The notes: generated by a model not told the origin, from the letters alone. A DNA stretch of 64,000 bases from Panopea generosa (GCA_029582155.1 CM055896.1:23188184-23252183), one strand, 5' to 3'. Shown: positions 38,623-51,920, counted from the first letter of the stretch. Made by a program: numbers and translations.

Positions 38623-41600
38623 TATTTAAATTCTAAAATAAGATTGTATGTAGTTGTTTTGGAACCAATTATTCTATGTTTATTACAGTGTCAAAAGAAC
38701 ATATCATTTATGTTGCTAATATTTTCAAATCCTTAAGCTTAAATTAGTTGTTCTATTTGTTCTATTTATCACTACAATGTGACATCAAGTGCCTACAATC
38801 ATTGAGGTATAAACTTTTCTTGAAAACATTGAAAATACCTTTAATAACTGACATTGTGCAAATAACTTTATGTTGATTTTCAGTTATTGTTTTTTGTCAA
38901 AATGTTGTTTATCAAAGTACTGTATCACTTATTTGTTTAGTCTAAATATCGATCCTTACATACACAAAATGCATTATGTATATTATAGCTAACCTCCTTT
39001 CCATTTTTACATGCCGAACATTTCCATGTTTTTCATAACATCAGTTTTTGCTTTCTTTACCAGTTTTTTCTTTAAACGTTCTACACTCATGTATAGACTA
39101 TTTGTGCGACGGTTTGATCTTAACACCTATGTTTGTATTTCTAGAAATCTCTATGTTTTCTTGCCTTTGAAGATCGACTTTGTGCTTGTGTCAGATCTGT
39201 TTCTAATTTACCTCTCTTCAATTACATGATTTGTTAAAAAAACATATTCTGGCACAGGCACACCGTTGATAAATGTTAGAGTCAATTTTCAGCCTTACTG
39301 CAGTTTATTGTTTTACTGTTTATCTACCACTCTTTAGTCTATACCATTTCGTTCTTTATATACATTAAAAGCGCTTCTCAGTGTCACTCTGAGATTGTAT
39401 ATCCCAATAAACGTATATTATTAGGCAAACATTTTAAAGATAATTTGTTTTTTTACAAAATGCTTCATACGTTCCGTTTGTTTAACAACACTGCTAAAAT
39501 GGATCTTCATTTTGTTGCTGACTTGTGGAGATATTCACCCAAAGCCAGGTCTTGTAGGCTCAACTGCAAATAACATCTCAGTTTCACCTTCCTCGTTCCT
39601 ATCAGATAGTTTGGAAGCCTTCGACTTTTCACATAATCTTTCTCTTGTTCATTATAATGTTCAAAGTATCAAATACAAATTAGATACAATCTACTCTGAA
39701 CTGTATGGGTTTGATATATTAACATTATCCGAAACTTAGCTTAATGATACTGTTGCGTCAGCTGATCTAGAATTTCCATCATTCCATAAACCAATAAGGA
39801 AAGATCGCATTGGGATAGTCACGGCGGTGTTATTATGTATATTAAAGAGACAATTCATTTTTCTCGTAGAAATGACTTAGAAATCAATCGTATAGAATGC
39901 GTATGGGTTGAAATTACTATTAAGCACAGACATATACTCTTACGAGTTTTTTTACAGACCTCCAAATTCTGACGCTGCTTATAATAACTTAATTGAAGAT
40001 TCTTTAAATCTTGCTGTCGATACTTGTATCAAAGATATAATTGTTACTGGTGATTTGAACTATAACATGCTGAATGATGTTTCATCGCGAAGTCTTAACA
40101 ATATATGTCAACAGTTTGGTCTATTTCAATCTATTAAAGATCCCACCCACTTTACTAAGAATTCATCGTCTCTAATTGATATTTTACTTTTAAGTAATAA
40201 AGACAGCCTTATTAAAAGTGGTGTCGCAGATCCGTTTCTAAATCAAGATATCCGATTCCATTGTCCGATATACGGTATATTTAAATTCAAGAAAAACAAA
40301 CAATTAGCTTTTGAGAGACATATTTGGAAATATGAACTTGGTGACTATGCTCTTTTAAAAAATAAAATTATTCAAACTAACTGGAACGAACTATCTAGCG
40401 ATGATGTAGATGTGTATGCTACCAATGTTGCTAATAAAATTAATGAACTTTCAAATATATGTATTCCAAATAAAATCATTAAAATTAAACCGCACGAACC
40501 TCCGTGGATATCCACTGAGTTAAAAAAGAATATTAGGGCCCGTAAAAGACTTTTTAAGAAGGCAAAGAGATCTAACAAAATATACCACTGGAACAGATTA
40601 AAAAAAAACGTAATGAGGTCGTCCAACTTATACGCCAAGCAAAGCAGCCATACTCTGACAATTTAGCAAATAAACTTAATTCTGCATCTCTCTCTCCCTA
40701 AGACTGGTGGATAATATTAAAGTCGTTCATCTCTTCAAATGACAAGCCAGCAGTTCCTCCACTGAATGACAATGGAATTGTTATTTCCGATTTTGAGCTA
40801 AAAGCCAACTTACTAAATTCATTTTTCCAATCTCAGTCAATCTTAAATGACGATAACATTGAACCACCTATTTTAATACCTAGACAAAACATCCCAGTTT
40901 TACTAGATCTTGCTTTACTACCTATCGATGTGTGTGTGTGTGCACTATTCTTAAGTCGTTACCAGTTGGAAAAGCCTCAGGTCCCGATGAAATTAATAAT
41001 TATGTGCTCCGTGAACTAAGTAATGGATTATCGACCCCACTGTGTTATTTGTTTAACACTTGTTTAACAAACGGTTTTTATCCTAAAGTTTGGAAGGAAG
41101 CGTTCGTATGTGCTATTTACAAGAAAGGAGACCCGTCTTTGGCTAATAATTACAGACCAATTTCACTTCTTAGTGTGTTGAATAAAGTATTTGAAAGGCT
41201 CATATTTAAGCATATGTTCAATTATTTTCGAGAAAGTAACTTTCTCTCTTCATTTCAATCTGGTTTTGTGCCTGGTGATTCAACTATCAACCAGCTATCT
41301 TTTCTTTATAATACCTTCTGCAAAGCGATTGACGATGGCAAAGAGGTCAGAGTTGTATATTTTGATATAAGTAAAGCCTTTGATAGAGTTTGGCACAAAG
41401 GGTTGTTGGATAAATTGAAAGCAGCTGGTATATCTTGTCAAAATTTGAATCTTTTAACTGACTATCTTAAAGACAGACACCAATGTGTTGTCATTCCTGG
41501 TGCGAGGTCTAATTGGAGACCAATTAAAGCCGGTGTTCCCCAGGGATCTATATTATGTCCTCTTCTGTTTTTAGTTTATATAAATGACATAGTATCTGAT

Positions 41601-43237
41601 ATTCACTCCAACATACGACTTTTTGCCGATGATACAAGCCTTTACTTTATAATTAATCATAATAATGATATTGTTAATGCTGCACAGACATTAAATTCTG
41701 ACATAAATAAAATATCTGAATGGTCAAATAAATGGCTGGTTACTTTTAATCCATCCAAAACAGAATCAATGCATGTAACTCGCAAACGCACTCAACCCAT
41801 TCACCCCCTACTTTTTATGCAGAACCAACAAATTATATAGATGTGTCATCTCACAAACATCTAAGAGTATACTTATCAAATAACTGCAGCTGGCACGCCC
41901 ATATTGACTATATTAAGAATAAAGCTTGGTCTAGAATAAATATTATGAGAAAACTAAAATTTCTGTTAGAAAATCACTAGAAACAATCTACATGTCATTT
42001 ATAAGACCCGTATTGGAATATGCCAATGTTATTTGGGATAATTGTACAAATTATGAAAAATATGAACTTGATAAAATACAGAACGAAGCTGCACGAATAA
42101 CAGCTGGAGTTACAAAACTTATATCTATCAATAACCTGAATTCTGAAGTAGTATGGGAAAGTCTTGAAACGCGTCGAACTAAACACAAACTTACTCTTTT
42201 TTATAAAATGATCCACGGAATGGTCCCACCATATCTATATTCAATGGTTCCTTCTCTTACAAATGCAAGTTCTACGTACAACCTCAGAAATAATAACAAT
42301 AATATTCAAATTCCTTCTTCAAGAACAGCTCTGTACTCAAATTCTTTTATTCCTTCCGTTGTCTTGAAACAAGACAAGCCTCTTCTCTGAATGCTTTTAA
42401 ACATAAACTCAAAAGTAACGAACCAAAAGTACCTAAATTCTTTTACATAGGTACAAGGAAATGCCAATTATTGCATGCCTGCCTCCAAACGAGTTGTAGT
42501 GCACTTAAGCAACATCTATTTCTTAAACACATTGAAGACTCCCCCTTGTGTACATGTGGACAAATAGAAAGCACAGCTCACTTCTTTCTCAATTGTCACC
42601 TTTACCAGCATCAACGCATACCACTCCTGACATCTGTCAGTGAGTTATGTACAGTTTCTTTAAATATACTTCTTTTTGGTGAACTTATTGGTCTCTTATG
42701 ACAATAATGTTAAAATATTTGAAGCAGTTCACAAATACATTTTATCCACTAATCGTTTCTCCTGAACATGTAAGTAAGTCTGAAGAAATAACAAGGCTAT
42801 TTTTATTAACGTGGTGAGGTCAGCCCGTCTCCCAATTTCGTCCATGCCGTTCAGAACTTGTCCAAAAATGCTAACCATTATTATTATGTGAATTCACATA
42901 ATTATTAATTACTTTAATCATTCTAATCACCTTTCTTTTTTTTTCTAATTACTCACTTCATTTTCTAAGTTTCTTAAATATATCAGAAACAATATTCCTA
43001 AAAGTATGTTAAACATTTTTATTAAATATATTTTGAACAATGTTATATTCGTAATGCTAAGAGCATAAATCAAATTGTTGATAAACTGCCAAATTTGTTC
43101 ACAATTGATATATGTCATGGAATAGAACTTTATAAGATTTTATCTTCCGTTCTAATCCATATTTATACCTAAACTTATGTGTATATATGTACATTTGAAT
43201 GAATAAATATGTTTAAACCAATTTCCCATATATGTTG
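38623..43237 (+). mobile_element. CR1/Jockey-like non-LTR retrotransposon, decayed, near full length
   Basis: It interrupts a copy of the 44.5-kb end sequence. TCTGACACATA (38612-38622) and TCTGGTACATA (43238-43248) look like diverged target duplications. A 5' region of about 0.8 kb without a clear ORF1 precedes the endonuclease-RT frame, and AATAAATATG lies near the 3' end. Confidence 0.65.
39455..42700 (+). pseudogene. Endonuclease-reverse transcriptase (ORF2) of the retrotransposon, broken
   Basis: It begins FILLLTCGDIHPKPG, a common start for CR1/Jockey ORF2. An apurinic-like endonuclease domain follows (LVHYNVQSIK, TLSET, YRPPNSD, VTGDLNYNM). The reverse transcriptase at 40932-41840 has KASGPDEINN, NYRPISLLSVLNKVFERLIF, VYFDISKAFDRVWH, AGVPQGSILCPLLFLVYIND and the catalytic FADD. 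The C-terminal CTCGQ...HFFLNC zinc-knuckle is near 42,560. Breaks include a Trp-to-stop at 39,737, frameshifts near 39,810, 39,945 and 40,660, a stop at 41,838, and shifts near 41,975 and 42,370. It is inactive. Confidence 0.85.
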
Positions 43238-43455
43238 TCTGGTACATAAGTCGAGGACGTAAATCTAAAGCATAAAATAGTGATGTGGTCGTGTCATTTG
43301 TTGTGTTGTCAAACTGTTCATGTTTCTTTTCGTTGATTTCAGACAATCTACTTATATATTTCACATCGGTAAAGATAGGTTATGGTCAAATATTCATGAT
43401 AAACTCTTTATGTTTATCGAATTGTCGTTTAAAAGAGATACAATTACCGGCAATA

Positions 43456-44517
43456 ACAAGAGCTGTCGGAGGGACAGCGCGCTCGGCTATTCGGGTATTT
43501 GTCACAAAAGTACAAATTTGATTGAGACTGATGACAAATCCAAGCAAATAAGAGTTATCTAACTTACAAAACTGAGTAGGTCTTATAACTGCAATACCTT
43601 GTATGAAGTTCAATCCAAATACGTGCAGTGACTGCCGAGTTAAACTTCTAAGTCAAAGTAAGGCCATAATTTGCAATAATAACAGGCAAGAGTTATCCCA
43701 TTTGATTAATTCAGTTGGTTTCATGACTACAAAACCATATGTAAAGTTTCAATCAAATACATTGAGTGGTTGGTGTGATATGGACTTGACGGTACTTGCA
43801 CTCAAAACTTTAACAGAAAATTCTAAGTCAAACAAGAACAATAATGTGTATTATATTCATGCGAGAGTTATCACACTTTGTTATTGTAGTAGATTTGATG
43901 ACTTGGAAGTATTGTATAAAGTTTCAAGTCAATACTTGCAATGGTTACTGAGATAGGGACTTGCACGTAAAACTTTAACCAGATTTTCTAAGTAAAACAA
44001 GGGCAATAATTTACATTATATTCAGGCAAGAATTATCTTACTTAGTTGCTGTAGTAGGGATGATGACTGGGAAGGCTTGTGTAACGTTTCAATCAAATAC
44101 ATTGAGTGGTTGGTAAGATATGGACTTGATGGTACTTGCACGCAGAACTTTAACCAATTTTTTTAAGTCTAACAAGTGCAATAATTTTCATTGTATTCAT
44201 GCAAGAGTTATCTAACTAAGTTATTGTAGTAAGGTTGATGACTGGGAAGGCTTGTGTAAAGTTTCAATCAATTACATTGAGTGGTTGGTGAGATATAGAC
44301 TTGATGGTACTTGCAAAACTTTAACCAGAATTTCTAAGTCAACCAAGTGCAATAATTTGCATTATATTCGTGCAAGAGTTATCTTACTTAGTTATTGTAG
44401 TAGGGAAGGTTTGCCTTTTAGTTTCAAGTCAATGCATGCAATGGTTACTGAGATAGGGACTTGCATGCCAAACCTTGAACAAGGTATGACGCTGACGCCG
44501 ACGCTCAGGTGAGTAGA
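43456..44517 (+). repeat. Tandem-unit repeat R4, copy 2
   Basis: It runs from AACAAGAGCTGTCGGAGGGA to GACGCCGACGCTCAGGTGAG, with five to six units carrying AGAGTTATCT...TTATTGTAGTAG, AGTTTCAATCAAATACAT and GACTTGATGGTACTTGCA. It directly abuts the long-inverted-repeat unit. Confidence 0.75.
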
Positions 44518-44810
44518 ATCATCGTGTATAATCGTGCACCGGATATTGCGATCACCGAAGCGAGGACGAATTTCTACATTTACGCAACTGGCCTGTTATT
44601 ACATTATTAGTGTATAATCGGATTATTCCACGGACATGCAGGTATTGTAAATATATTTTCAAGTAGTTAAGCTTTCCATTTGCCATGTTTTGTGTCTGAT
44701 ACTAAATTCGTAGACGTAAATCTAAAGTAATAAATAGTCATGTGGTCGTGTCATTTGATGTGTTGTCAAACTGTTTATTTCATTTTCGTTTATTTTAGAC
44801 GATCTACGTG

Positions 44811-46030
44811 TACTTGCTAACAAACCTTCTACAGAAAGAAGATAGTGATCTTCTGCATGCTGTTGAAGAAACACGTGTTATTATCAAGTTGTGCAATGAC
44901 GGAGGGTAACCCGGAGGTCTGGAATGCCTTATCCGACCAGGCCACGGACATTTGCGCCGAGTTTGACATTCTCCCATCAATGCCGAGACCAGTTGGTCGG
45001 CAATGCCATAGGGCTAATCCGGAAGTGCTGACCACATCTGATTACTTCAGAATCACCCTGTACAACGTCTATCTCGACCATTTAACACAGGAAATGAAAA
45101 CACGCATACTGGGAAACTAAGACCGGTGCTCTACCCATCGTATGTTGCCGTCAAAACTGGATGATTTGCAGGATGACATGCTGCCGTCGATATATGCTGC
45201 CTATGCCCCAGATCTTCAACACACGTTTGAGGCATTCAAAACCGAAACTACTAGATGTAAGGTCAGATGGAGTACGGTAGACGCTAGACCTTCAACGTCT
45301 CACACACCAATTAATTTTGTACTGTTCTACATATAGAGACATGCACTTCTGGAACACTGGATACATTACCAATGGTTCTAAAAGTGCATTATTCCCATAG
45401 ATAGTCCTCTGTTGGTCCAAATATGGAGAAAAAAACATGGGGTTGACCAGGTTGCTTTTTCACAATTTCGATGGTTTGATGGCACCCCTTCATTTTTGAC
45501 AATTCTGCCCATTTGTTGCAGTGTATCACTACGCATCTTTAAACTGTTATAGCATCATCAAACAGTTCCCAGGGTCACCCAAACTTTGCAGAAATCATGA
45601 AAATGTTCCAATGTTCCCATATGCACAAAGAAATATGACATTTTATGCATTTTTAAAAAAAAAGTTACCCAACAGCTTTACACAGCTCTAATATCTTGGG
45701 CGTAATAATCTTGCTACCGTCATGTAAGGGAGGTAATTGTTCAGTGAGACCTCAAGACTACAGGAAGCACTCAAACAGACGAACAAGGACCTGTATCTTT
45801 GTGTATACACAATTTTAGGGATTATCCTTACCATGCCGCCGACGTCTGCCTCATGTGAGAGATCATTTAGTGTAATGAAACGCATCAAAATCTATCTGCG
45901 TTCAACAATGAGATCCGACCGGTTGTCAGCACTAGCTCTGGTCCACATACACAAGGACATGGACATAGATGTTGATCGTGTAATCAATGTGTTTGCGTCA
46001 CGAAAATGCATAAATCTAGAGTTTTTCTAA
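44811..46030 (+). pseudogene. hAT-superfamily transposase relic
   Basis: One frame gives LLTNLLQKEDSDLLHAVEET. After a shift near 44,900 another gives NPEVWNALSDQATDICAEFD, MPRPVGRQCHRAN and SDYFRITLYNVYLDHL, then a stop at 45,118 and more to 45,336. The 45,737-46,030 frame carries the C-terminal dimerisation domain TMPPTSASCERSFSVMKRIK and LRSTMRSDRLSALALVHIHK. The catalytic middle is mostly lost (45,340-45,730 has no match I can see). Confidence 0.8.
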
Positions 46031-46698
46031 AGTGACTTTCTAAAACTTCTACTTTTCCGTATTGCGGCACTGATATGAACAGTACTTACCAATACTGTTT
46101 GGGCATAAATAGTATATACATACATATGTATACCAGTAATTATGTCAATATAATATGCATATCTGAGTGATAAACATTGTTACACTTGTTGTATGAAAAT
46201 AGTAGCCACTTGAAACCACGAGACAGAATGCTACTTCAATGTCCCTTTTATCAAGGTGAACAAACTTTAAATATTACATTTTTTGTCAATTAATTTGGTT
46301 ATAAAACAGTGAATTTTAAAAGGTTAATGTTCAGAATAATCAGGCCACTAAAACGTAAGAAATATACGCCAAAACTCACCTACGACAGTCCAGCTGAAAT
46401 GTGTGTACAACTGTGCCTACACATCGTTTTCAGCCAAACTACGCCCCTGTAAATCCTTTTGAGCAACAAACATTTCCCAAACACGAGCACGACATATTTT
46501 CTACAAATATAGGCCTACAGTTGAAATATTGGCGATATTGGCCCGCTACAAATATAGGCCTACAGTTGAAATATTGGCCGCCAAAATTCTTATTTTCATC
46601 ACAACTTTTTACATTTAGATATATTACTCGAAATTGATAAATCCCCTTCTAGCTAGTGCATTATTTCACATTAGTATTCTTGTAAGTAAAGCATAAAG

Positions 46699-47064
46699 TG
46701 TTATGATCACATACCACTAATCAGTGTTAAGATTACATACCACTAATCAGTGTTATGATCACATACCACTAATCAGTGTTATGATCACATACCACTAATC
46801 AGTGTTATGATCACATACCACTAATCAGTGTTAAGATTACATACCACTAATCAGTGTTAAGATTACATACCACTAATCAGTGTTATGATCACATACCACT
46901 AATCAGTGTTAAGATTACATACCACTAATCAGTGTTACGATCACATACCACTAATCAGTGTTACGATCACATACCACTAATCAGTGTTATGATCACATAC
47001 CACTAATCAGTGTTACGATCACATACCACTAATCAGTGTTAAGATCACATACCACTAATCAGTG
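46699..47064 (+). repeat. 26-bp minisatellite, about 14 copies
   Basis: The unit is GATCACATACCACTAATCAG plus TGTTAT. Variants (AAGATTA, ACGATCA, ATGATCA) are interspersed rather than blocked, and unit length is constant. Confidence 0.95.
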
Positions 47065-47475
47065 CCGAGACAATCAAAATCGTTTTAACGCTATCAAATA
47101 TGTGGCAACGCTAGGCCTATAGATCTACGAAACTGTGACACAATTGTGATAAATTGATGACGTCACGATGTGTTTACTTTCAGTTTTTGTGTTGCGTCCC
47201 CTAACTACACCCCCTTTAAATTGAAATCCTGAATCATCCCTTGCAACCAATCAGTAATTTCATCAGTATCACAGTTTAATGAAATACATTTACTTAGAAA
47301 AGCAAACATTGCAGATTATCAACATTCGACAAATTATCTTTAAAACGTAGTCTCTCGGAGAAAGTACGAAAAGGTTATGACGACGATGCAAAAATAAACA
47401 CAAACGTGTACACGTAGCATGTATGTCTTAGCATGCATGTATTGCATCTTCCGGAAAATAAATATTTATTCGTTT

Positions 47476-47632
47476 AGCTTCCCCACTTTAATCAGCGGAA
47501 AGTATAAATGGCAATAAGAGTGTCGTATATCAACCATCAGTAAGAACAGACAGGGATTCCATATCACGACGCCTGAACTGATAGTCAGACGCGCTACCGG
47601 CTGAGCTAATTTTGTCTGGCTGCCAGGCAATC
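47476..47632 (-). mobile_element. Fragment of SINE family C
   Basis: On the minus strand it has TTAGCTCAGCCGGTAGCGCG (A box), a decayed B box, then GATATACGACACTCTTAT, in the same order as the copy at 19,554. The tail is missing. Confidence 0.65.
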
Positions 47633-47726
47633 TATCATCGGAATATGGTTTTACAGTGCATAAATGGTATAAAATACAGAATTAACTCTTGTTATACGTT
47701 CGTGTATTAATATTGTAACGTAATAA

Positions 47727-47848
47727 ACAAGACAAGACACTTTTTCGCATATGCTTCGTACGGGTTCTACCTAGGAAGATTTCGAGCGTGATTTGTTTAA
47801 GTTGTAAAAACTTGTTACACAATCGAAGTAAAATGAATAAGTTTAAAA
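47727..47848 (+). mobile_element. 3' half of SINE family A
   Basis: AAGACACTTTTTCGCATATG, TCTACCTAGGAAGATTTCGA and ACAATCGAAGTAAAATGAAT match the 63,268 copy from its middle to its tail. Confidence 0.75.
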
Positions 47849-48649
47849 TATTGATAATATGCAATGCCCCTTACACAAAATTATTGCAATAATCTGTACA
47901 CGAATTCCCCAGGTCTAGGCAACAACCCGTACATCGAGCATTTCATATTGCCGCTTATTATATCACTTTTAAACGATAATTCGGTAAAAATAAAAAGTTT
48001 ATCATGAATAGTTTATCATAGAATGTCTTTTCCGATATGGCAAGTGCACGAAGATCGTCTAAAATAAACGAAAAAGGAAATAAACAGTTTAAATGACACG
48101 ACCACATGATTATTTTTTACTTTAGATTTAGTATCAGACAAAAAACATGGCAAATGGAAAGCTTAACTACTTGAAAATATATTTACAGTACCTGCATGTC
48201 CGTGGAATAATTCGATTATACATTAGTAATAAAAATAACAGGCCAGTTTCGTCCTCGCTTCGGTGGTCGCAATATCCGGTGCACGATTATACACGGGGAT
48301 ACCTCCCTTATTCTTAGTTGAGCTAAAAATTTACCGTTGTACTGAGTATTGCCTAGACTTTGAGAGTTTGTGTACAGATTATTGCAATATTGTGTGCGGG
48401 ACATTGCATACGATAAATACAATTAATTTGCGATATTTAAGAAGTTATTTCTAATTGTTGAACGTTCACGAGATGTGAATTTATTTTTTCCCTGTCCAAA
48501 GTAAGTGGCCACCAAATTAAAGACTTTAAGATAGACTTGTTTTATAGTTCCTTGACCAAAGGAACGTTCATCAAAACAGTTAATTCAGTATTTCATACCA
48601 TTTATACATTAAAACATATCCCAATTATGAATTGACTGGTAGCTAGCAA

Positions 48650-48716
48650 GTTAGCTCAGTCGGTACCCTGTCTTACTATCAATCCAGACATAGTGAGAGT
48701 TCGTGCTTGGGAGACG
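48650..48716 (+). mobile_element. tRNA-like head of a SINE, degraded
   Basis: AAGTTAGCTCAGTCGGTACC resembles an A box region and GAGAGTTCGTGCTTGG a mutated B box. The length fits a tRNA-like head, but the fold is not conserved well enough to call a tRNA gene. Confidence 0.45.
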
Positions 48717-48906
48717 TTTGTTTCTCAAATATATATATTATTTGTGATTGTTTATGTTTTTCTTTTGACAGATGTGTGCAGTTATTAGATATCTCGGATG
48801 TGCTGGAAGAGACAGTATTTGTTTGCGACTGTGGTTACAAGGCAAGTGACAGAAGTAATTTTAGGAGGCACATTAAACTTCATATGCCTGTAATTACAAC
48901 ACAGAC

Positions 48907-51791
48907 CACGGTCAGGGAACTCTGTCACAACGTAGAGTGATTCGCGTCGACAGTTTGCCACAGATTCACGTCGATCTGATGCGGGAAAACACGGCATACT
49001 TTGATATATAAAGTCAATTATTTACTGGATACAGCTATAAGTTTTAAACTTTTTACAATATTGAGTTTCAACTGATATCAATCAGTATTTTCAATGTTCC
49101 AAACAATCATGTGTGGATTAGTAAATGTTTAAAACGCAAGAATTAATAAATCCTCGCTTAATATGTATGTAAAACGAAAGTAGAGATGAAATTGTCAATA
49201 AAAACATTAATCAGTGCAAAACATCATTTATAACTGTTGTTTAAGTATTTTTTTTTAAAAAAAGAGTTATAACTAATTGACTTTTTACTAATACCATGTG
49301 AGAAATTTCGTTTGGAAAAAGCTTCACGTGTCACAGGTTTGTGTCGATGTTGATTTAAATGTCACGGATTCTCTCTACAGGGTCACAGATTCTAGTCGAC
49401 ACTATTGGCAGAAATGGACGTATCTTTTGTCTAAGATTCCTCGCTGTATTGTGATCTGGATGAAGGCCTATCATTGATTAGATGTCCTTTCGCAGCCACC
49501 AATGAAACAGCTCAGATTTTCGAAAATAAAACATTTCATTTTACATTAGATGTCATGACTGTCAGTAGATGTTAACTTCTTTCCTCTGCCGATGACATCG
49601 TTCCAGGAAAGAGAAAATAGATCAACTAAGCCGGTCAGAAATTACGTGGAATTTTCTACTAGCCAAATAATGTCTTACCTATGCAAATGAGGCATGTACC
49701 AAAACCATTCATTTATTTGCGGATTGATATCATTTCGTTAAGTCTGGCTAGCACGAACATTTTCATAGTGATACTACAGGGAAATCGGTGTATGTGTGTG
49801 CGTGCGTGCGTGCGTGCGTGCGTGCGTGTGTGTGTGCGCGCCTGTGTGTGTCTTGGGATGGGTTGGGGGGGGGGGGGCAAAATAAAAAATCACAAACTAT
49901 CAGACACTCATTATGTAACGTATAGGTCATCGAGTTTGAGTAAGACGTAACGTAACGCAAAACCAATGCATTTTGCAAATTACTCGATCACCGTAGCAAC
50001 GCCTGAGCCAAATCACAGAGATTATCATTTTAATGACCCAGATATTCTTAATTTTTGCAAGGATCAAGGGAAACTTCCGGCCATGTGAAAACATTGACCT
50101 GGGTCAAGTATTGCCTGGTGAACATGGGCTGCCATTTAGTTCCAGTTCAGATGACGTCGCACACATAAAAACATGGCAGCGATGTGACGTCGGGTCATTA
50201 TTTGACCAGTACTAGTGTATGGGCGCCGCACTTCTCTGATTAGTTGGGAGTTACGACGCAAACGGTAACGAATAGTCTGTATTGAAACGCCATGCTGCCC
50301 AACAGCGAAGGTAGCTGGCAACATACACCGACGTAAGTACGTCAACGTTCGGATCCGGTCTTTGTCTCTCCAGGTTTGCCGTTTACGAGGTCGCTGCGAT
50401 TGTAAACAGTTCAGGTTTATCGGAAACGTGCCTCAACTCGCTCATTATATTTGCAACAGCACCATAACTGGAATGCGACCACCATGGCAGCTACCCCACC
50501 CGCTATCATTTTATTGCATCCGTTTCAGAAATCCGTTGCATGTTGAAAACTGTGAAAAAACTAAAATAAAATAAATAAAATCGGCCTCTATTGCATGAAT
50601 CGTATGACGTGGACTGAAAAACCTGCACGTGGAAAAAGTGAAATGAATGTTCTTGGCACTAAGTGCTATGTACACGGTGCATATGATCTCAACATCGCCA
50701 GGGTAAACATTATAAGATAACATTACAACATATTTTCCCCTTCAAATGATCATATACTCATATAAAACGTATAAAACACATAAATACAAGATTTATTTTT
50801 TTGTGAGTGTGGATAAAATGTACGATATATTAACATGTGTAAATAAGCACATCTCCAGAATCCCAAGTATACTTGCGGGTTTCACGTTACCCTAACTTGT
50901 CTTTCATGTTTTCCCCTGCAGATCATGATAGTTTTTGTGTACATTTTGTTTTATTATTTCATAAAAAAACGAATCTAACGTTACCATATGTGTTGTGTTT
51001 TATTAATCCAGAAAAGTTTGAAACTGTTACAAGTTCAAATCTTAATTAAATTTCTTATTTGTTAGATAAAAGAAAACGAATAATGGAGAATAACGGAAGA
51101 TTTTAATCCGAGTCCCAAACTTGGGCTGTTAATTGAGGACAAGACATGACTCAATCGATGAGCTGGATAAATACATCACTCAAAAACTAAATACGGAAAT
51201 AGGTATAAAAAGTGACATTTTCCCCCCTAAAATGATTCGTTATATGTAGAGTTTTAAACTACCAGCGCAAGTCTCACGAAACATGACTATTGATATTGGG
51301 GATATTGTTTTGCTTCCGTGTGTCGGTTCTAACTTTCACATACATAATCCGTAACATATCGACAATGCTCTAAAACTATATGCCGGACAACCTCCATACG
51401 AGACTCGAACAGTAAATGGCAGTATTGGCGTAGGGTTTCACTATTCTACAATGTTAAAACTATCGACACTGAATCCGTGACATTCAAATAAGGATCGACA
51501 CGCCGCCGTTACCCTGTCGTCACAAACCTGAAATTTTAAAAATTTTAAACTTGAAAAATATTCATCATCAGATGTTCAATTTGATCGTATTTTACTTATA
51601 AAACACTACATTCCCCGGAATGTCAAATATATACTTCATACGTTTGATTATATAAACATATCAGCGATTATGTCCCCGCTATCGACTAGCAACTGTGACA
51701 AAATTTACAAAACAATAATACTGTCGACGTGAATCTGTGACAAACTGTCGATGCGAATCACTCTACGTTGTGACAGAGTTCCCTGACCGTG
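48907..51791. mobile_element. 2.9-kb element with ~67-bp inverted ends, CAGAC duplication
   Basis: Both ends begin CACGGTCAGGGAACTCTGTC and match for about 67 bp with two differences. CAGAC flanks both sides (48902-48906, 51792-51796). Sub-terminal words like GTCACAGATTC and GTCGAC recur in both ends. The interior has (TGCG)n and a G run near 49,800-49,880, and no transposase frame. Confidence 0.85.
49795..49877 (+). repeat. (TGCG)n/(TG)n microsatellite followed by a G run
   Basis: CGTGCGTGCGTGCG and GTGTGTGTGC repeats precede about 12 G. It lies inside the CACGGTCAGG element. Confidence 0.85.
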
Positions 51792-51920
51792 CAGACGGGT
51801 ACTCGTAAAAAGGTGCCGAGTACAGCTTACACTGTCATATAACCACCTTATTTCAACGTATGTATTGATTTTGTATATATGTATGACGATGAGCTGTAAT
51901 GCTTAAGTTTAATAAAACTC

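Larger units (their letters stand above)
44523..48295. mobile_element. 3.8-kb unit with ~260-300 bp terminal inverted repeats, hAT relic inside
   Basis: The left arm 44523-44818 and right arm 48041-48295 are inverted copies starting CGTGTATAATCGTGCACCGG and ending near TTTAGACGATCT. I found no convincing target duplication. Inside are broken hAT transposase segments and a 26-bp minisatellite. A third arm-like copy occurs at 38,402-38,622 plus 43,238-43,455, split by the retrotransposon. Confidence 0.7.

Noticed and set aside
46699..47064. CRISPR-like regular spacing of a 26-bp unit
   Set aside because: The units are contiguous with no unique spacers, in animal DNA, so it is a minisatellite.
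49681..49978. Frames with CVRACVRACV or ARTHARTHA repeats
   Set aside because: They are readings of the TGCG/TG microsatellite.
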